Positions 8,733 through 19,289 are shown, numbered from the stretch's first letter. The stretch: 64,000 bases of DNA from Piezodorus guildinii (GCA_023052935.1 CM041297.1:110041563-110105562); one strand, 5' to 3'. Numbers and translations are program-made. Notes: generated by a model not told the origin, from the letters alone.

Positions 8733-11700
8733 TAATAATAATAATAAATAAGTTCTTTATTATTCTGGGACATGTCCCTTTAGAACAAAATATACAAAAT
8801 GTACAAAAAAAAAAAGGGCTTTAGAGTCTTAGAGTAAATTACTTAAATATAAACAAGTTAATAATTAATGGTTTAAAATATACATATTTAAATGAGATGA
8901 AAAAAAAAAATATATATATATAAAAAAATAAATAAATAAAAAGCTTATTTAGAATTCTATTGAGCCTGGATGTGCAATAAGTGATCAAATATGCGGGATT
9001 TGAAGGTAGAAAGAGAATTGGAGTGACGGATGGAGGAAGGGATAGAATTCCATAGGATGGAGGATCGAATGAGAAAGGATCTGTCGAAATGTGCAGTTCT
9101 GTGGGCCGTACTGTATAAATCCGAAGGCCTGGAGCGTGTAGAACGGGAATGGACAGAGGATTTGAACTGTAGGAGGTCAAAAATATATGATGGACGGCGG
9201 GATTGGATAATTTGGTAAAGGAATGACGCAAGGAAATACTTGCGACGATTGGAAGGGTTAAGCCACTTCAACTCGCTATAAAATTGGGATACAGAGGTGT
9301 ATCTAGGGACCCCGAAGATGAAGCGAACAAAGGAATTGATTAAGCGTTTTATTTTTACCTCGAGATCCCCAGACACACCACCATATACCGTACAGCAATA
9401 GTCGAAGTGGGGGAATATTAGGGAGGTAACGAGGAGTATTCGGGTTTCAAGCGGAAATAGGTGACGGAGGGAATACAGTCGCTTAAAGGTTGAAAGGGTA
9501 CGTCGAGAGATTTCTGAAATATGATTTTTGAAGGATAGACTTTGATCGAAGGTTACTTCCAGATTTCGGACAGTAGGGTAGAACTTTATAGGATTACTAT
9601 TGAGGAACAAGGTTGGAATATGAGGAACGGTTTTCAGAAGGTGAGGGGATCCTATTACAATTGCTTTTGTTTTTTCAACATTTAATTTTAACTTATTCAC
9701 TTCAGCCCAGTGGCTTATTTGATTTATGTCCTCTTGTAATCTTTTTGTAGCTAGTAATAGGTCGGAAGGTGGGAAGGAGAGGTATATTTGGAAATCATCA
9801 GCATAGAGGTGGTATTTAGAGTGATTAATATGGAGAGGGAGGTCATTAATGTAGATAGCGAATAGGGTAGGAGATAGAGACGATCCCTGAGGGACACCAC
9901 AGGACAGAGGTAGGGTACTGGAAGGAGGTTGATCTGGCACTACTACATACTGAGAACGATCGGAGAGGAAGGATTGAAACCAGCGTAAAGCACTGTTGGA
10001 TACTGGTAGATTTTGGAGTTTGTTAAGAAGGATACTATGGTCAACCGTGTCAAACGCCTTTGAGAAATCGAAGAGGATGAGTATAGTTAATTTTTGATGA
10101 TCAATGGCATTTTGGAGGTCTTGTGTTATTTTAAGGAGAGCGGATTGGGTAGAATAACCAGGTCGAAACCCGGATTGGAGAGGACTAAGGAGAGAGTTTT
10201 CTTCAAGGAAATTTGATAGTTGGATTTGGACAAGGCGTTCGAGCGGTTTTGATAGATTGGAGAGAATAGAAATAGGACGGAAATCTTGCGGTGAGGTAGG
10301 ATTCGGTACTTTATTTAGTGGTCGGACGAGGGCGGTTTTCCAGGAAGAAGGAAAAGTGGAATTTTGCAGAGAGAAATTATAAATATGATATAATGCCGGT
10401 ATGAGAGATGGAAGGCTGGATTTTATTAGTTTTACTGGAATATTGTCCGGTCCATAGTCGTTAGTACGGGATTTTAAGATTGCATTAAGTAGTTCGTCGT
10501 AGGACACGTGAGAAAAGAAGAAACTGTTGGGATTGAAGCTTCGGTAAGTAATGTCAGGAGCTGTAGACGAGGAATCAGAAGCAAAGGATATGAAATGGTT
10601 ATTGAGTTCGTCAGGCGTGATTTGGAAAGAACTGGGGTTATTGGGTTCGGGAAATGACAATTTTCTAAGGATTTTCCATTTAGATTTATTATCAGGAGCA
10701 TCGGAAAGGACAGAATGGATATGGAGGGATTTAGCACGTCGCACTGCGCATTGGGTTTCATTGCGGAGCTTCTTGAAAGACACATAGTCTTCTTGCAAAC
10801 GGGTGCGTCGAAATTTGCGTCTTGCCGCTTCCCTTCTCTTCATCATATCCTTTATCTCGGGGGTGAGCCAGGGCGCAGTAGGACGGCGTAAGATTCTGGT
10901 TTTCAGAGGAGCGTGGATATCTAGTATGGATCGTAGGTTTGAGGTAAGAGTGGAGACCATAGGATCAATGGAGTTGTCGGAGTATATCGTGTCCCAGTGG
11001 ATAGAGTCCAGATCAGGTTGAAGAGATTCGTAGGAAAGAAGGTCTAAATTACGATATGATATGATTCTTGGGTTGTAGGATTTGACAGGTAGATCATAAG
11101 TAATATGGATAAGGTCGTGTGATGATAGGAAAGGAACGGGATGCTGCGATGAGGAAATAATTTTTACAGGAGAGTCAGAAATATGTAGGTCTAACCAGGT
11201 ATCAGTATACTGAGAATGATGAGTAGGATGATAAGGAATGAGGTATAGATTGAGGGAGTATATTAAATCGGTGAGGAAGGATTTGTCGCTGGACTCAGAT
11301 AACATGTTAGTATTAAAATCACCAGAGATAATTATATTATTATATGCTGAGACCAGTTGGACAAGGGAGGATTGGAAGAGGTCATCAAATGGAACACGAG
11401 GTGGTCGGTAGACAACGGCGTATAACAAGGGTGAGGAGATGGTTGAAATTTCAACAAACATGTATTCTATGTGAGGAAGGGGGTTAGGAGGGGACTTCAG
11501 TAGGATTTTGGCTTTCAGGCTATCGTGAATATACAGCCCGACTCCACCTCCCGTGCGATCAGGTCTGTCATGTCGTAGGAAACAGTAGTTTAGAAGGGAA
11601 ACCTGAGAGGAAGGGATAAATGGTTTTAACCATGTTTCGGAGACGGCTACTATATGATAAAAGTTGTCAAGGAAATATTTTTGGAATTCATCATAGTGGG

Positions 11701-11830
11701 CTAAGAGGGATTGTGCGTTTATGTGACAGGAAGTTAGGATATTAGTCATAATGGGAGGATTGAGAAGAGGAAAAACTGAAAAAAGCATTAGGACTGAAGG
11801 ATAGGATATAACAATTTTTCGTCCAGCACT
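8733..11830 (-). mobile_element. CR1-like LINE with intact ORF2
   Basis: Contains one long intact ORF followed by a ~220-base AT-rich 3' UTR that ends on the minus strand in an ATT-repeat tail (AATAATAATAATAATAAATA on the plus strand at 8733-8752). A microsatellite tail of this kind fits the CR1/L2/I side of the LINE tree better than a poly(A) Jockey. Upstream of the ORF only ~40 bases of plausible 5' UTR precede very AT-rich sequence, and no ORF1 is visible, so the copy is 5'-truncated or lacks ORF1. Related, more decayed 3' ends lie at 15110-15660, 47340-48480 and 54170-54745. Confidence 0.85.
8957..11788 (-). CDS. LINE ORF2: AP-like endonuclease plus reverse transcriptase, 943 aa
   Basis: The protein nicks target DNA and primes reverse transcription of its own RNA. 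N-terminal exonuclease/endonuclease/phosphatase domain: HINAQS with Asn24, SETWL with Glu51, GGGVGLYI at about 80-87, YRPP at 127-130, GDFN at 156-159, SSHD ending at Asp225. The RT follows: a RPISILSNLSKPLERLV finger motif, SGFRPGYSTQSALL, LFDFSKAFDTVDHS, GVPQGSSLSPTLFAIYINDL, and the catalytic YADD at 662-665. The C-terminus (FIFGVPRYTSVSQFYSELKW, then WNSIPSSIRHS) matches the CR1/Jockey superfamily tail; no RNase H domain. All catalytic residues I can check are present and there is no internal stop. Met14 (IMTNILTSC) is an alternative start. It may still encode active enzyme, but a 5' truncation would leave no promoter. Confidence 0.9.
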   Translation of the reverse strand: MLFSVFPLLNPPIMTNILTSCHINAQSLLAHYDEFQKYFLDNFYHIVAVSETWLKPFIPSSQVSLLNYCFLRHDRPDRTGGGVGLYIHDSLKAKILLKSPPNPLPHIEYMFVEISTISSPLLYAVVYRPPRVPFDDLFQSSLVQLVSAYNNIIISGDFNTNMLSESSDKSFLTDLIYSLNLYLIPYHPTHHSQYTDTWLDLHISDSPVKIISSSQHPVPFLSSHDLIHITYDLPVKSYNPRIISYRNLDLLSYESLQPDLDSIHWDTIYSDNSIDPMVSTLTSNLRSILDIHAPLKTRILRRPTAPWLTPEIKDMMKRREAARRKFRRTRLQEDYVSFKKLRNETQCAVRRAKSLHIHSVLSDAPDNKSKWKILRKLSFPEPNNPSSFQITPDELNNHFISFASDSSSTAPDITYRSFNPNSFFFSHVSYDELLNAILKSRTNDYGPDNIPVKLIKSSLPSLIPALYHIYNFSLQNSTFPSSWKTALVRPLNKVPNPTSPQDFRPISILSNLSKPLERLVQIQLSNFLEENSLLSPLQSGFRPGYSTQSALLKITQDLQNAIDHQKLTILILFDFSKAFDTVDHSILLNKLQNLPVSNSALRWFQSFLSDRSQYVVVPDQPPSSTLPLSCGVPQGSSLSPTLFAIYINDLPLHINHSKYHLYADDFQIYLSFPPSDLLLATKRLQEDINQISHWAEVNKLKLNVEKTKAIVIGSPHLLKTVPHIPTLFLNSNPIKFYPTVRNLEVTFDQSLSFKNHISEISRRTLSTFKRLYSLRHLFPLETRILLVTSLIFPHFDYCCTVYGGVSGDLEVKIKRLINSFVRFIFGVPRYTSVSQFYSELKWLNPSNRRKYFLASFLYQIIQSRRPSYIFDLLQFKSSVHSRSTRSRPSDLYSTAHRTAHFDRSFLIRSSILWNSIPSSIRHSNSLSTFKSRIFDHLLHIQAQ

Positions 11831-12165
11831 CTATTTTGGATCGAAATAAAATACATATAAAAATAACATAAATATGATTAAATAAATACCAAAATAAAAT
11901 AAAAAACTCAAATAAAAATTCCATGATAGTAGAAAGAAGTAATAAATCACATAAAAATAATTTAAGAAACTGTTAAATAAAAAAAACAAAACAATGTGGT
12001 ACAGAGAAGCTGTTCTTTTTTCACTTCTATGACAATGGAATCTAATAAAGTATAATAATATGTAAAAATGAGATTTGGTAAAAATAAAAATATATATCTT
12101 TAATACAAAGTGAGTAAATAAAAAAAAAATCTTCAATGTCTTCTAGATTAAAAAAAAAAAATAAA

Positions 12166-12173
<8 letters not shown>
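11831..12173. other. AT-rich interval, no recognised gene
   Basis: Overlapping minus-strand frames of 60 and 101 codons here are F-, Y- and L-rich translations of AT-rich DNA with no recognisable motif. Confidence 0.4.

Positions 12174-12262
<89 letters not shown>
12174..12262. repeat. (TA)n microsatellite
   Basis: About 44 uninterrupted TA units, preceded by an A-rich stretch. Confidence 0.95.
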
Positions 12263-12263
<1 letters not shown>

Positions 12264-12394
12264 TTTTCTACATAAAATTCGGATGCATGTTTTTCCTCCT
12301 ATTACTGACAGGGTCAGGGACTAATTCCTGACACCCTCTACCAACATAAAAATGTTTACGTTTTTTTATCAGTATTAAATAGATAATATAGTTA

Positions 12395-12717
12395 TTTTAT
12401 AGACTCTACAAAATTAAAGGTACTTTAGAGGAAGAAAATTAAAATATCGGCATTTAAGCCCTGCCAGACTACATCAATCAGAATGAACCCTAAATCATAT
12501 TAAAGGCCATCAAATTTTATATCGATATATAGAGTTTAATCAAAATCGTTAGAGCCATTTTTGAGAAAATCGTAAAAAGGTGCAAAATTCATGGTATAAA
12601 GTGGCTCTTCTGGTTAGCTGTTTTTGATGAAAAAGTTTTTGTAAGATCTCGGGCGTATAGTTTTCTTAACTACAAAATTTCAGTTTCATAGGATTTTCCC
12701 TTTTCGCCCGGGGGTTA

Positions 12718-12797
<80 letters not shown>

Positions 12798-13060
12798 CTT
12801 TTTGCATGATTTGGTCATTTACGGTTTTCCTCATTACAGTAACCCTGCAATGGGTGCATTTATTTCTACGCGTACCACCTTGTGATACAACGCGTATTTT
12901 TATTAGACTTGGTCATTTGGGGGAAAACTAAAACGTGTATTTAAGTTGAAAACTGTAATTCGAAAATTTTCTCGACCGCTTACAATTTTTTCCCGCTTAC
13001 AATACTTTTCCTTACAATATATCTCATAAATAGGTAAGTGAACGTGAAAAGTACTGAAAA
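12395..13060 (-). repeat. Family F4 copy with long (CA)n core
   Basis: Minus-strand F4 copy that runs from the mid-family block (ATTAAAGGTACTTTAGAGGA at 12413) to the 5' end motif (ATAGGTAAGTGAACGTGAAA near 13030). The distal 3' third of the family is absent. A foreign or duplicated ~90-base stretch sits at 12815-12905. The internal microsatellite has grown to about 37 CA units. Confidence 0.8.
12719..12794. repeat. (CA)n microsatellite inside F4
   Basis: About 37 CA units at the position where all F4 copies carry a short CA/GT run, between the GTTACCACA and AGACCTTTTT blocks. Confidence 0.95.
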
Positions 13061-13734
13061 CGTTCCCCAAAAATACAGCAAAGTCCAAGATAAAGATAAT
13101 AATACTCGATGAACGGCCCTACGTCAAGTTTTTTATGACCGATTTAATATTGGTAAAATGTAATACAAAATAACGGACTAAACAAATAAACCATGAAATT
13201 CTTGTATTGTCTTTTTCATGCTAAGCTTTTAATAATAAAGGAGATGAAAGAAAAACAAATGTAATCAATTCTAAAAAATAAATATTGTTATAACGTGTTT
13301 TGAAGTTTTTTAGAGACATTAAGAAAGAGATAGGTAATTCACGTTAATGATTTAAATTCCACGAGATGTATAATTGTCTCTTTATCTTTTGATGTAATGA
13401 AACATAATTACAAAGATAATTAAAAAAAAAACTTTAGTATCTGTCTCCGACTGAGAAAAACAATATATGTATCTACCATATATACACGTATATTATCTAC
13501 TAATTTTGCTTGTCAGAGAGAGATTGAGTTTTCGGACGGATCCACTACTCTAATCACCCTCATGGTGGCCTAAAACAAGCTAAAAATTCAGCATACAACA
13601 AATAATTTTTTTTTTTGTAAGGTTTTTCCAATAACTGCAACCAAATGATTCATTCAATGGTGAAAAATGTTTAAAAAATAATGCAAAGTAAATTAGATAT
13701 ACCGAATATCTTACAAGAATATATTAAAATAGTA
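13061..13734. other. No recognised gene
   Basis: AT-rich. The GC-richer piece at 13510-13580 is unassigned. Confidence 0.4.
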
Positions 13735-13800
13735 GGAACTAGATTCCAACGTTTCGACCAACATTGTAGTTCTTCATCAGGGCTAAACCTCACCTAAATA
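13735..13800 (-). ncRNA. Decayed hammerhead-ribozyme-like motif (Penelope/retrozyme type)
   Basis: On the minus strand, CTGATGA (complement of 13774-13780) and GAAAC (complement of 13751-13755) are separated by an 18-base insert that would form helix II. The insert ends GTTGGTC and its 5' side GAACTAC pairs with two mismatches. GAAAC is followed by GTTGGAATC, a plausible AUC cleavage triplet with a very short helix III, as in hammerheads of Penelope-like elements. Helix I pairing is poor, so activity is doubtful. Known biology: such ribozymes lie in the pseudo-LTRs of Penelope-like retroelements. No Penelope RT was seen nearby. Confidence 0.5.
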
Positions 13801-14204
13801 AACGGAGAACTCGACTGCTTTCGAAGATTCATCCGTCTTCTGATCAGAAGTTGACCTATGTTTCTATTTAACGTAATTATACATAAAATATTGCATAAAT
13901 TACTTAGGCTTACATATTTTGTTTTTCATGATTTGAACTCGAGTAACCAACAAAAGGAGCCTTTTTGTATGGCAGACTACCAACAATAGCGTGCAATCAG
14001 AGATAAAAACATTGGATACATTTTTCTCAATGAAGCATGGTCTCTTGGCGTTTATCACGCACCGGCAAAATTTATGGTTGTTATACACTCACCTAATAAT
14101 ACCGTGACGATATTAAGATTGGTTTTCAACCTTGGTGACCAATAATTGAGGAAAAATGAAAACAATCAACTTAAACTAATAATAGGCGATTAAATGGTTA
14201 AATA
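13801..14204. other. No recognised gene
   Basis: May continue the host element of the hammerhead-like motif (TCATCCGTCTTCTGATCAGA near 13830), but no coding domain is recognisable. A 62-codon minus frame at 13900-14088 is unrecognised. Confidence 0.35.
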
Positions 14205-15063
14205 AAAAACCGCTGTAAATTATAACACAATGGTTTATTATTTCGAAATAACAATATTAGGGTTTATATAGCTGTTGATGGGAAATTAAGTAATATGAAA
14301 GCAATAATTCAAAGGATTGAAAATGATTATATAGTTTCAAAACGCAATATCTCAGCTAGCTGTTAAGAATTTCAATGATACTTTTTTCATTTTGTAGAAA
14401 ATTTAATTATCTATCAAATGGCACTAAAAGCAAAAATTTTGGTATTTATTTATTTACTAATTACGAGAAACGGAATTTTTTTTGTTAAAAAACACTAATG
14501 ATTTTTTTTTTCTATCTTCGAAAATAACGTAGGTACAAGCGTATATATATAGGCAAGATTTCAATTTTTTTCATTTTTCCTTTCTTTTTTTATCGCGCTT
14601 TACTGATTCTAAAACACTATACATACTTTACTCTATTGTAAAAAATAACTGAGTTATGAGCGTAATTATGTGTAAAATTTAAATATTTTATTTTTTCTCT
14701 TTTATATAATTATTCACAGTTTTTTGGTTAAAAGCACTGGTAAATTTTTTCTCTATCTTGAAAAATAACTGAGTTATTGAATTAAATCACGTTTTATCGG
14801 CCGCCATTTCAAAACTAACAAGCTGATATCAACGTCTAGGTGTTAGGATCATCGTTGCATGGACTAGCATTTTTGTAGCGAATTTCAAAAAAATTTGTCC
14901 AGTAGTTTCATAAAAATGCCACGGACGGCGGATAAACGGATTTTTTTTTAATTCGTATTCTACGTATCTTGAAACATAAGCCCTCAAATTTTGAGGGGAG
15001 AGGGAGGAGTTAATTTTTTTCTGTTTTTGCTAGATTACAAAGGTTCATTATTGAAAATAATAA
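14205..15063 (+). repeat. Unclassified family F5, longest copy
   Basis: Shares CGCTGTAAATTATAACACAA at the start, a TTTTTTCATTTTGTAGAAA block, GCCACGGACGGCGGATAAAC, CTTGAAACATAAGCCCTCAA and an end block AAAGGTTCATTATTGAAAAT with copies at 24150-24465 and 40561-41084. The near-perfect palindrome CCCTCAAATTTTGAGGGG lies 75-90 bases from the 3' end. No coding frame. All three copies are in the same orientation. Confidence 0.75.
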
Positions 15064-15109
15064 ATAAATAAAAAAATTCAAATAGGTTCATATGAATGAA
15101 TAAATAAAT

Positions 15110-15660
15110 AAAAATAATTTTTATTCTGTTTATTGTCCCCCTACAAATAATTCACAATTTGTCTGGCTTCATAATTATTTAGTTAATTAATTACAAACAG
15201 TTAGTATAAAGAAAAGATACAAATAAAACAGAAAACATCAAATGGGTTTAATTATGTATTATCAAAGTCTACATTAACACATAATTGCGGAAGATTGATT
15301 TTTGAGGAGATCGGTAAATAATTGGTGTGAAAGTGGTTAGGGAAGAAACTATTCGAAGGAAGGTGGGTAAAGAGTTCCAAAGTAGGGTAGCACGGATGAT
15401 AAAGGTCTTTTCAAAGAATGCTGTTCTATGGGAGCGTAGGTATAGATCGGTACGTTGAGATCTTGTATTTAGGTTGTGCACGGAAGAGCATAGAGTAAGG
15501 AGGTCAAAGATATAGGAAGAATTTCTGATTTGTAACGATCGGAATAGGAAGATGCGATGTAGGTATTTTTTTAGGGATTCGGGATACAGCCACATTTTAC
15601 GAGAATACCAATGAGTGACGTGTGAGACTGTCTGGAGAGGCCGTACATAAATCATATGAA
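15110..15660 (-). mobile_element. CR1-like LINE, 3' fragment
   Basis: A 128-codon minus frame (15269-15655) aligns with the C-terminus of the 943-aa ORF2: SSYIFDLLTLCSSVHNLNTR, then RTDLYLRSHRTAFFEKTFII and LLWNSLPTFLR. An AT-rich 3' UTR extends to about 15110 and resembles the other CR1-like tails (TTTTTATTCTGTTTATTGTC). 5'-truncated. Confidence 0.8.
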
Positions 15661-16085
15661 CTTATTCATTAACCTTTTTAGCCTCATATATAGAGATTAT
15701 TCGGCAATATAAAATATATTTTCAATACAATTGCCCCCGTGATGAAAATCCTGCGTACACTAAGGCATCCAGCTGAAATTTATTACCTGCCCAACAGATA
15801 GAGCACATCTGCAATTGAATTTGTCACAGGCATTATGCAAGCGTTGGACTTGGAATTTTGCCTAAAATATACGGCGTTTATTCAAATCCATGGGCCATTC
15901 CCTGTTAAGCAAGTCACGTTTGGTATGGAGCACAGTGTAACATGAATAATGAATAAATCGATGCTGGTTTAATTAATTTTTTTTATTGATTAGATTTTTG
16001 TGGACGGCTCATAAAAAATACGAATAATTCATAAAGATTTAGAGTGTTCAACATTTTATATTTTACACCATATATACAAATTTTA
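15661..16085. other. No recognised gene
   Basis: Mixed-composition unique sequence with no recognisable frame on either strand. Confidence 0.35.
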
Positions 16086-16097
16086 ACAAATTACTTT

Positions 16098-17220
16098 ATA
16101 ATATTCAAAAAAATAACACCACTCCTTCTGAGTATAAAATCCGGTTATCCCGAATTATTAAAAACATTCCTAACCATTTCCTAATCTACAACGATGGTTC
16201 CAAGTCTGGAAATCCAACAGCCTCATATTTTGTAACCAGTAATGCAACTTACAAATTTAAATTACATAGGTTATGTTCCATTTTTACCGCCGAACTTTAC
16301 GCAATAGCATCAGCACTCCAATTTGGTTTATCAATAGCCCATAAGTATATTGCAATATTTTCAGATTCATCCTAAGTTCATTAAAAGCTTTAAAAGTCAT
16401 GTATCCGGAACACCCAATCATCATAAGAATTTTCAGTCTTATCTTTTGACACTCGTAGACCAGGGGAAGACCGTCAGCTTCGTATGGATCCCGAGCCACA
16501 TTGGCAACGAGCTCGTGGATCGGGCCGCGAGAGAAGCACTAATATAACGCTCCCAGGTGGTGGTATTGCCGGCCTCACTCTATCGGAACTGTGTCGACCC
16601 CTAAAAATGAAATTATGGGATAGATGGTTATGTGGGACGAAAGCCCCTATTGTAAACTTAAACAGATAAAGAGAACAGTAAAGCCGTGGTCGACATCCTG
16701 CCGTTGTAACCGTAGGGAGTAGGTAGCCTTGGCTCGTCTAAGAATTGGCTACACTGTGCTCACTCATTCGTACCTTATAACAAAACAGCCACCGCCAACA
16801 TGCACCTTCTGCAGCTCCATTCTATCGATAAAGTTCATCTTTGAGGAGTGCACTCATTATATAGACATTATCACCAGAATGGGTATGACTCCTAACTTGA
16901 GCAGTATTTTAAAAGATAACGAAGCGTCAATAGCAATGGTTATCAATTTTTTAAAAGCAGACCAGCTCCTATCTCAACTATAAAAATTATGTTTGATTTT
17001 TTGTATTTTTTTTATTCCTTTTGTCATTTAAATTTGGTATTTTTATAACATTATTCGATTTTCCCTTATTTTAGTCATTATTGTAATTAGTACTTTTTTT
17101 ATTATTATTTTATTTAAGTTAAAATAGAACTCTTCTTTCCCAAATTTATTATATTTAAGTGAATTTATAGGCGTTGATGACTTCGAAGTTTTACGCCTCT
17201 AAGCATAAACAAACAAGCAA
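16098..17220 (+). mobile_element. I-like LINE 3' end with RNase H, 12-bp TSD
   Basis: Encodes a LINE RNase H domain: HFLIYNDGSKSGNPTASYFV (first catalytic Asp), FTAELYAIASALQ (catalytic Glu), YIAIFSDSS (second Asp), and after a frameshift VSFVWIPSHIGNELVDRAAR. Then follows MARLRIGYTVLTHSYLI with a PTCTFC zinc-knuckle remnant at 16729-16983. An in-frame stop near 16373 and several frameshifts make it a pseudogene. The 3' UTR ends in ATAAACAAACAAGCAAAC. A perfect 12-bp repeat, ACAAATTACTTT, flanks it at 16086-16097 and 17221-17232. RNase H plus this tail fits the I group rather than Jockey or CR1. Confidence 0.85.
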
Positions 17221-17232
17221 ACAAATTACTTT

Positions 17233-18648
17233 CAAACGTTTAAAAGTGTCTACATTTGAGATACATTATATTTCCTCGGAAGGATATCGCTTCAGCCAAG
17301 ACTTGCATAAAGTTACAAACAATCATAATGAAAAAATTAAAAGATTTATTCTTCGAAATTCTAGCAGTGACGTAGACTGGTGGGTTGAGATGCGCAAGCA
17401 CTTGAATAAAAATATAAATATTTTACTCAAATAATTAGATGGCTCACAATAGGCTTTTAAGTAGACTACATAGATCCTTTTGATCTGCACACATTCTTTT
17501 AAAAAAGGATTTAAGTGTTACCAAGTGTTACCTAAGCCCTTAAAATGAGCTTAATTATATTTTTTATAAAATCATATCACTTAAAACAGTTCAAACAATA
17601 AAAATAAATTGATTTTTCTGTCAATTAGACTTAAAAACATCATTTTTATAAAAAGCATGACTTAGGCCCATTTACCTAAACACCAGTGGTATATTACATG
17701 TTTCAGATTTCCTACATTTTGCAGTCAACATCATAAAAATACCATTAAGAACTTCTTTTCAATAATGAAAAAATAAATATTAGATACAATATTACGTTTC
17801 CTTATTAACTATAAAATGTTTTGGGCTAATTATTTTCTAAAAACTACAATTTTGCTTTCCATTACTGGTTATTATCAACTGCATATTAGTCCTAATTCTT
17901 CGAAATACGATCTAGGAAGTTATATCGACATGAGCAATAAAACCACAAGAGGCGACCTTTATTGGGGTTGAGTGCCGTCACACGAGAGCTTTATGGGCAG
18001 TAAACTTTATATGAAGCTCCTTGTCATTGAGGTCGGGAGTTTATTCGCGTTCATGAAATCATGCTAGATGTGTGTCCTCTTTAGTAACTGCCAGCTAATG
18101 AATTCATTAACTCTGATTTATCGCAGCCGGGTGTGGGTGCACATCTGACCATGATTATATAAGCTAAGGCTTTCTCATGAATATATCATACTGAGCTTTA
18201 TATCATTGCCAATTAATAATGATTATCTAGGGGAAGTTTAGGTGTGATAATAATCATATCTTTATAAATAATTGAAATATTCAACTTCAAGTGAAGAGTG
18301 ACTTACAAAAGAGAATCCCTAGTGTGTCTTACCGATTTGGATGAAATATTTTTAGATAAAACTAAACTTTGAACCTTTAGACTCTGCAAAGGAGCCAACG
18401 CTTCCCTGGAGGGGCGTAAAAAATTCGATAAGTCTGTGTGCAAAAACACATTTTATTTAATATATCTGTTCTAGTAAAGGTAGAAAAATAAGTTTAGTGC
18501 CAAAATTACGATATTTCAAAGCGGAAAAAAAAATTAAAATCCCATCAAAACAGCACATTTTTTACTTTGTATTAAAATTGTAATAAACTTTTTTTAGGTG
18601 TGGAATCTTAATCAGTGCATAGTTTTTAAGAAATCTTATTAAAAATAA
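17233..18648. other. No recognised gene
   Basis: Mostly AT-rich. An 86-codon plus frame (17174-17434) overlaps the I-like tail and is not recognised. A GC-richer unique piece lies at 17920-18170; I found no motif in it. Confidence 0.4.
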
Positions 18649-18955
18649 GGAGCAACGTGGTCAAGTGGATAGAGTACTAGTCTACTGTTCTCCGGGTCCT
18701 GGGTTCGAACCCGGCTGAGGCGGATTATTATTTATTCTGTTAATTAGTCGGCTGGCGACCCTAGGGTATGGAGACCTTCCTGGGGCAGACCCAGCCTCGA
18801 TAAAGTGGGTACCCAAATTGGAGAAAAACCTGTTGGCTGAGCGTGATCTCAGCCTAGCCACCTCATTGGTTGGCCTAGAAACAGTACGAATCTCTATATG
18901 TACTGTCCCCAAGATACTTCAAGGGTAATAGAGGTACATGTTTCTTTTTTTTTAA
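18649..18955 (+). mobile_element. SINE1 copy A (tRNA-derived)
   Basis: The tRNA-like head has an A box (GTGGTCAAGTGGATAGAG) and a B box (GGGTTCGAACCC) at tRNA spacing, most like tRNA-Arg, Asp or Glu heads; the exact parent is unclear. The body contains GGCGACCCTAGGGTATGGAG, ATAAAGTGGGTACCCA and AAACAGTACGAATCTCTATA, ending in a T-rich then A-rich run. No coding. Confidence 0.85.
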
Positions 18956-18976
18956 TTTATTTTAATTAAAAAAAAA

Positions 18977-19284
18977 GAGAGAGGCGTGGTCTAGTGGATA
19001 GAATGCTGTCTACTGTTCTCTCGGTTCGAAACCCGGCTGAGGCGGAATATAATTTATTTTGTTAAGTCATCCGGAGGACGACCCTGGGGTATAGAGACCC
19101 TTCTGTGGCATACCCAGCCTCTATAAAGTGGGTACCCAAAAAATTGGGGGAAAACCTTGCGGCTGAGCGTGATCAAGGCCTACTCACCTTATTGCACGGT
19201 CATTGGCCAAGAAACAGTACGAATTCTCTATATGGACTGAGCCCAAGACCTTTCATGGGTTGTAGTGGTACAGGTTTTGTGTTT
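18977..19284 (+). mobile_element. SINE1 copy B, tandem with copy A
   Basis: Starts GAGAGGCGTGGTCTAGTGG, with a B box CGGTTCGAAACCCGGCTGAG and the same body blocks as copy A. It lies head-to-tail about 20 bases after copy A. Its 3' end runs directly into the Jockey fragment at 19290. Confidence 0.85.
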
Positions 19285-19289
19285 TTTTT

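Noticed and set aside
9030..9218. Plus-strand frames within 8957-11788
   Set aside because: Shadows of the minus-strand LINE ORF2, as are the frames at 10551-10787 and 10803-11021.
12136..12324. 62-codon poly-Ile/Tyr frame
   Set aside because: Translation of the (TA)n microsatellite.
12719..12794. CRISPR-like or structured repeat array
   Set aside because: Simple dinucleotide repeats; no spaced direct repeats anywhere in the window.
18649..18725. Functional tRNA gene
   Set aside because: A and B boxes are present but the acceptor stem does not close and the same head is attached to SINE1 bodies elsewhere.
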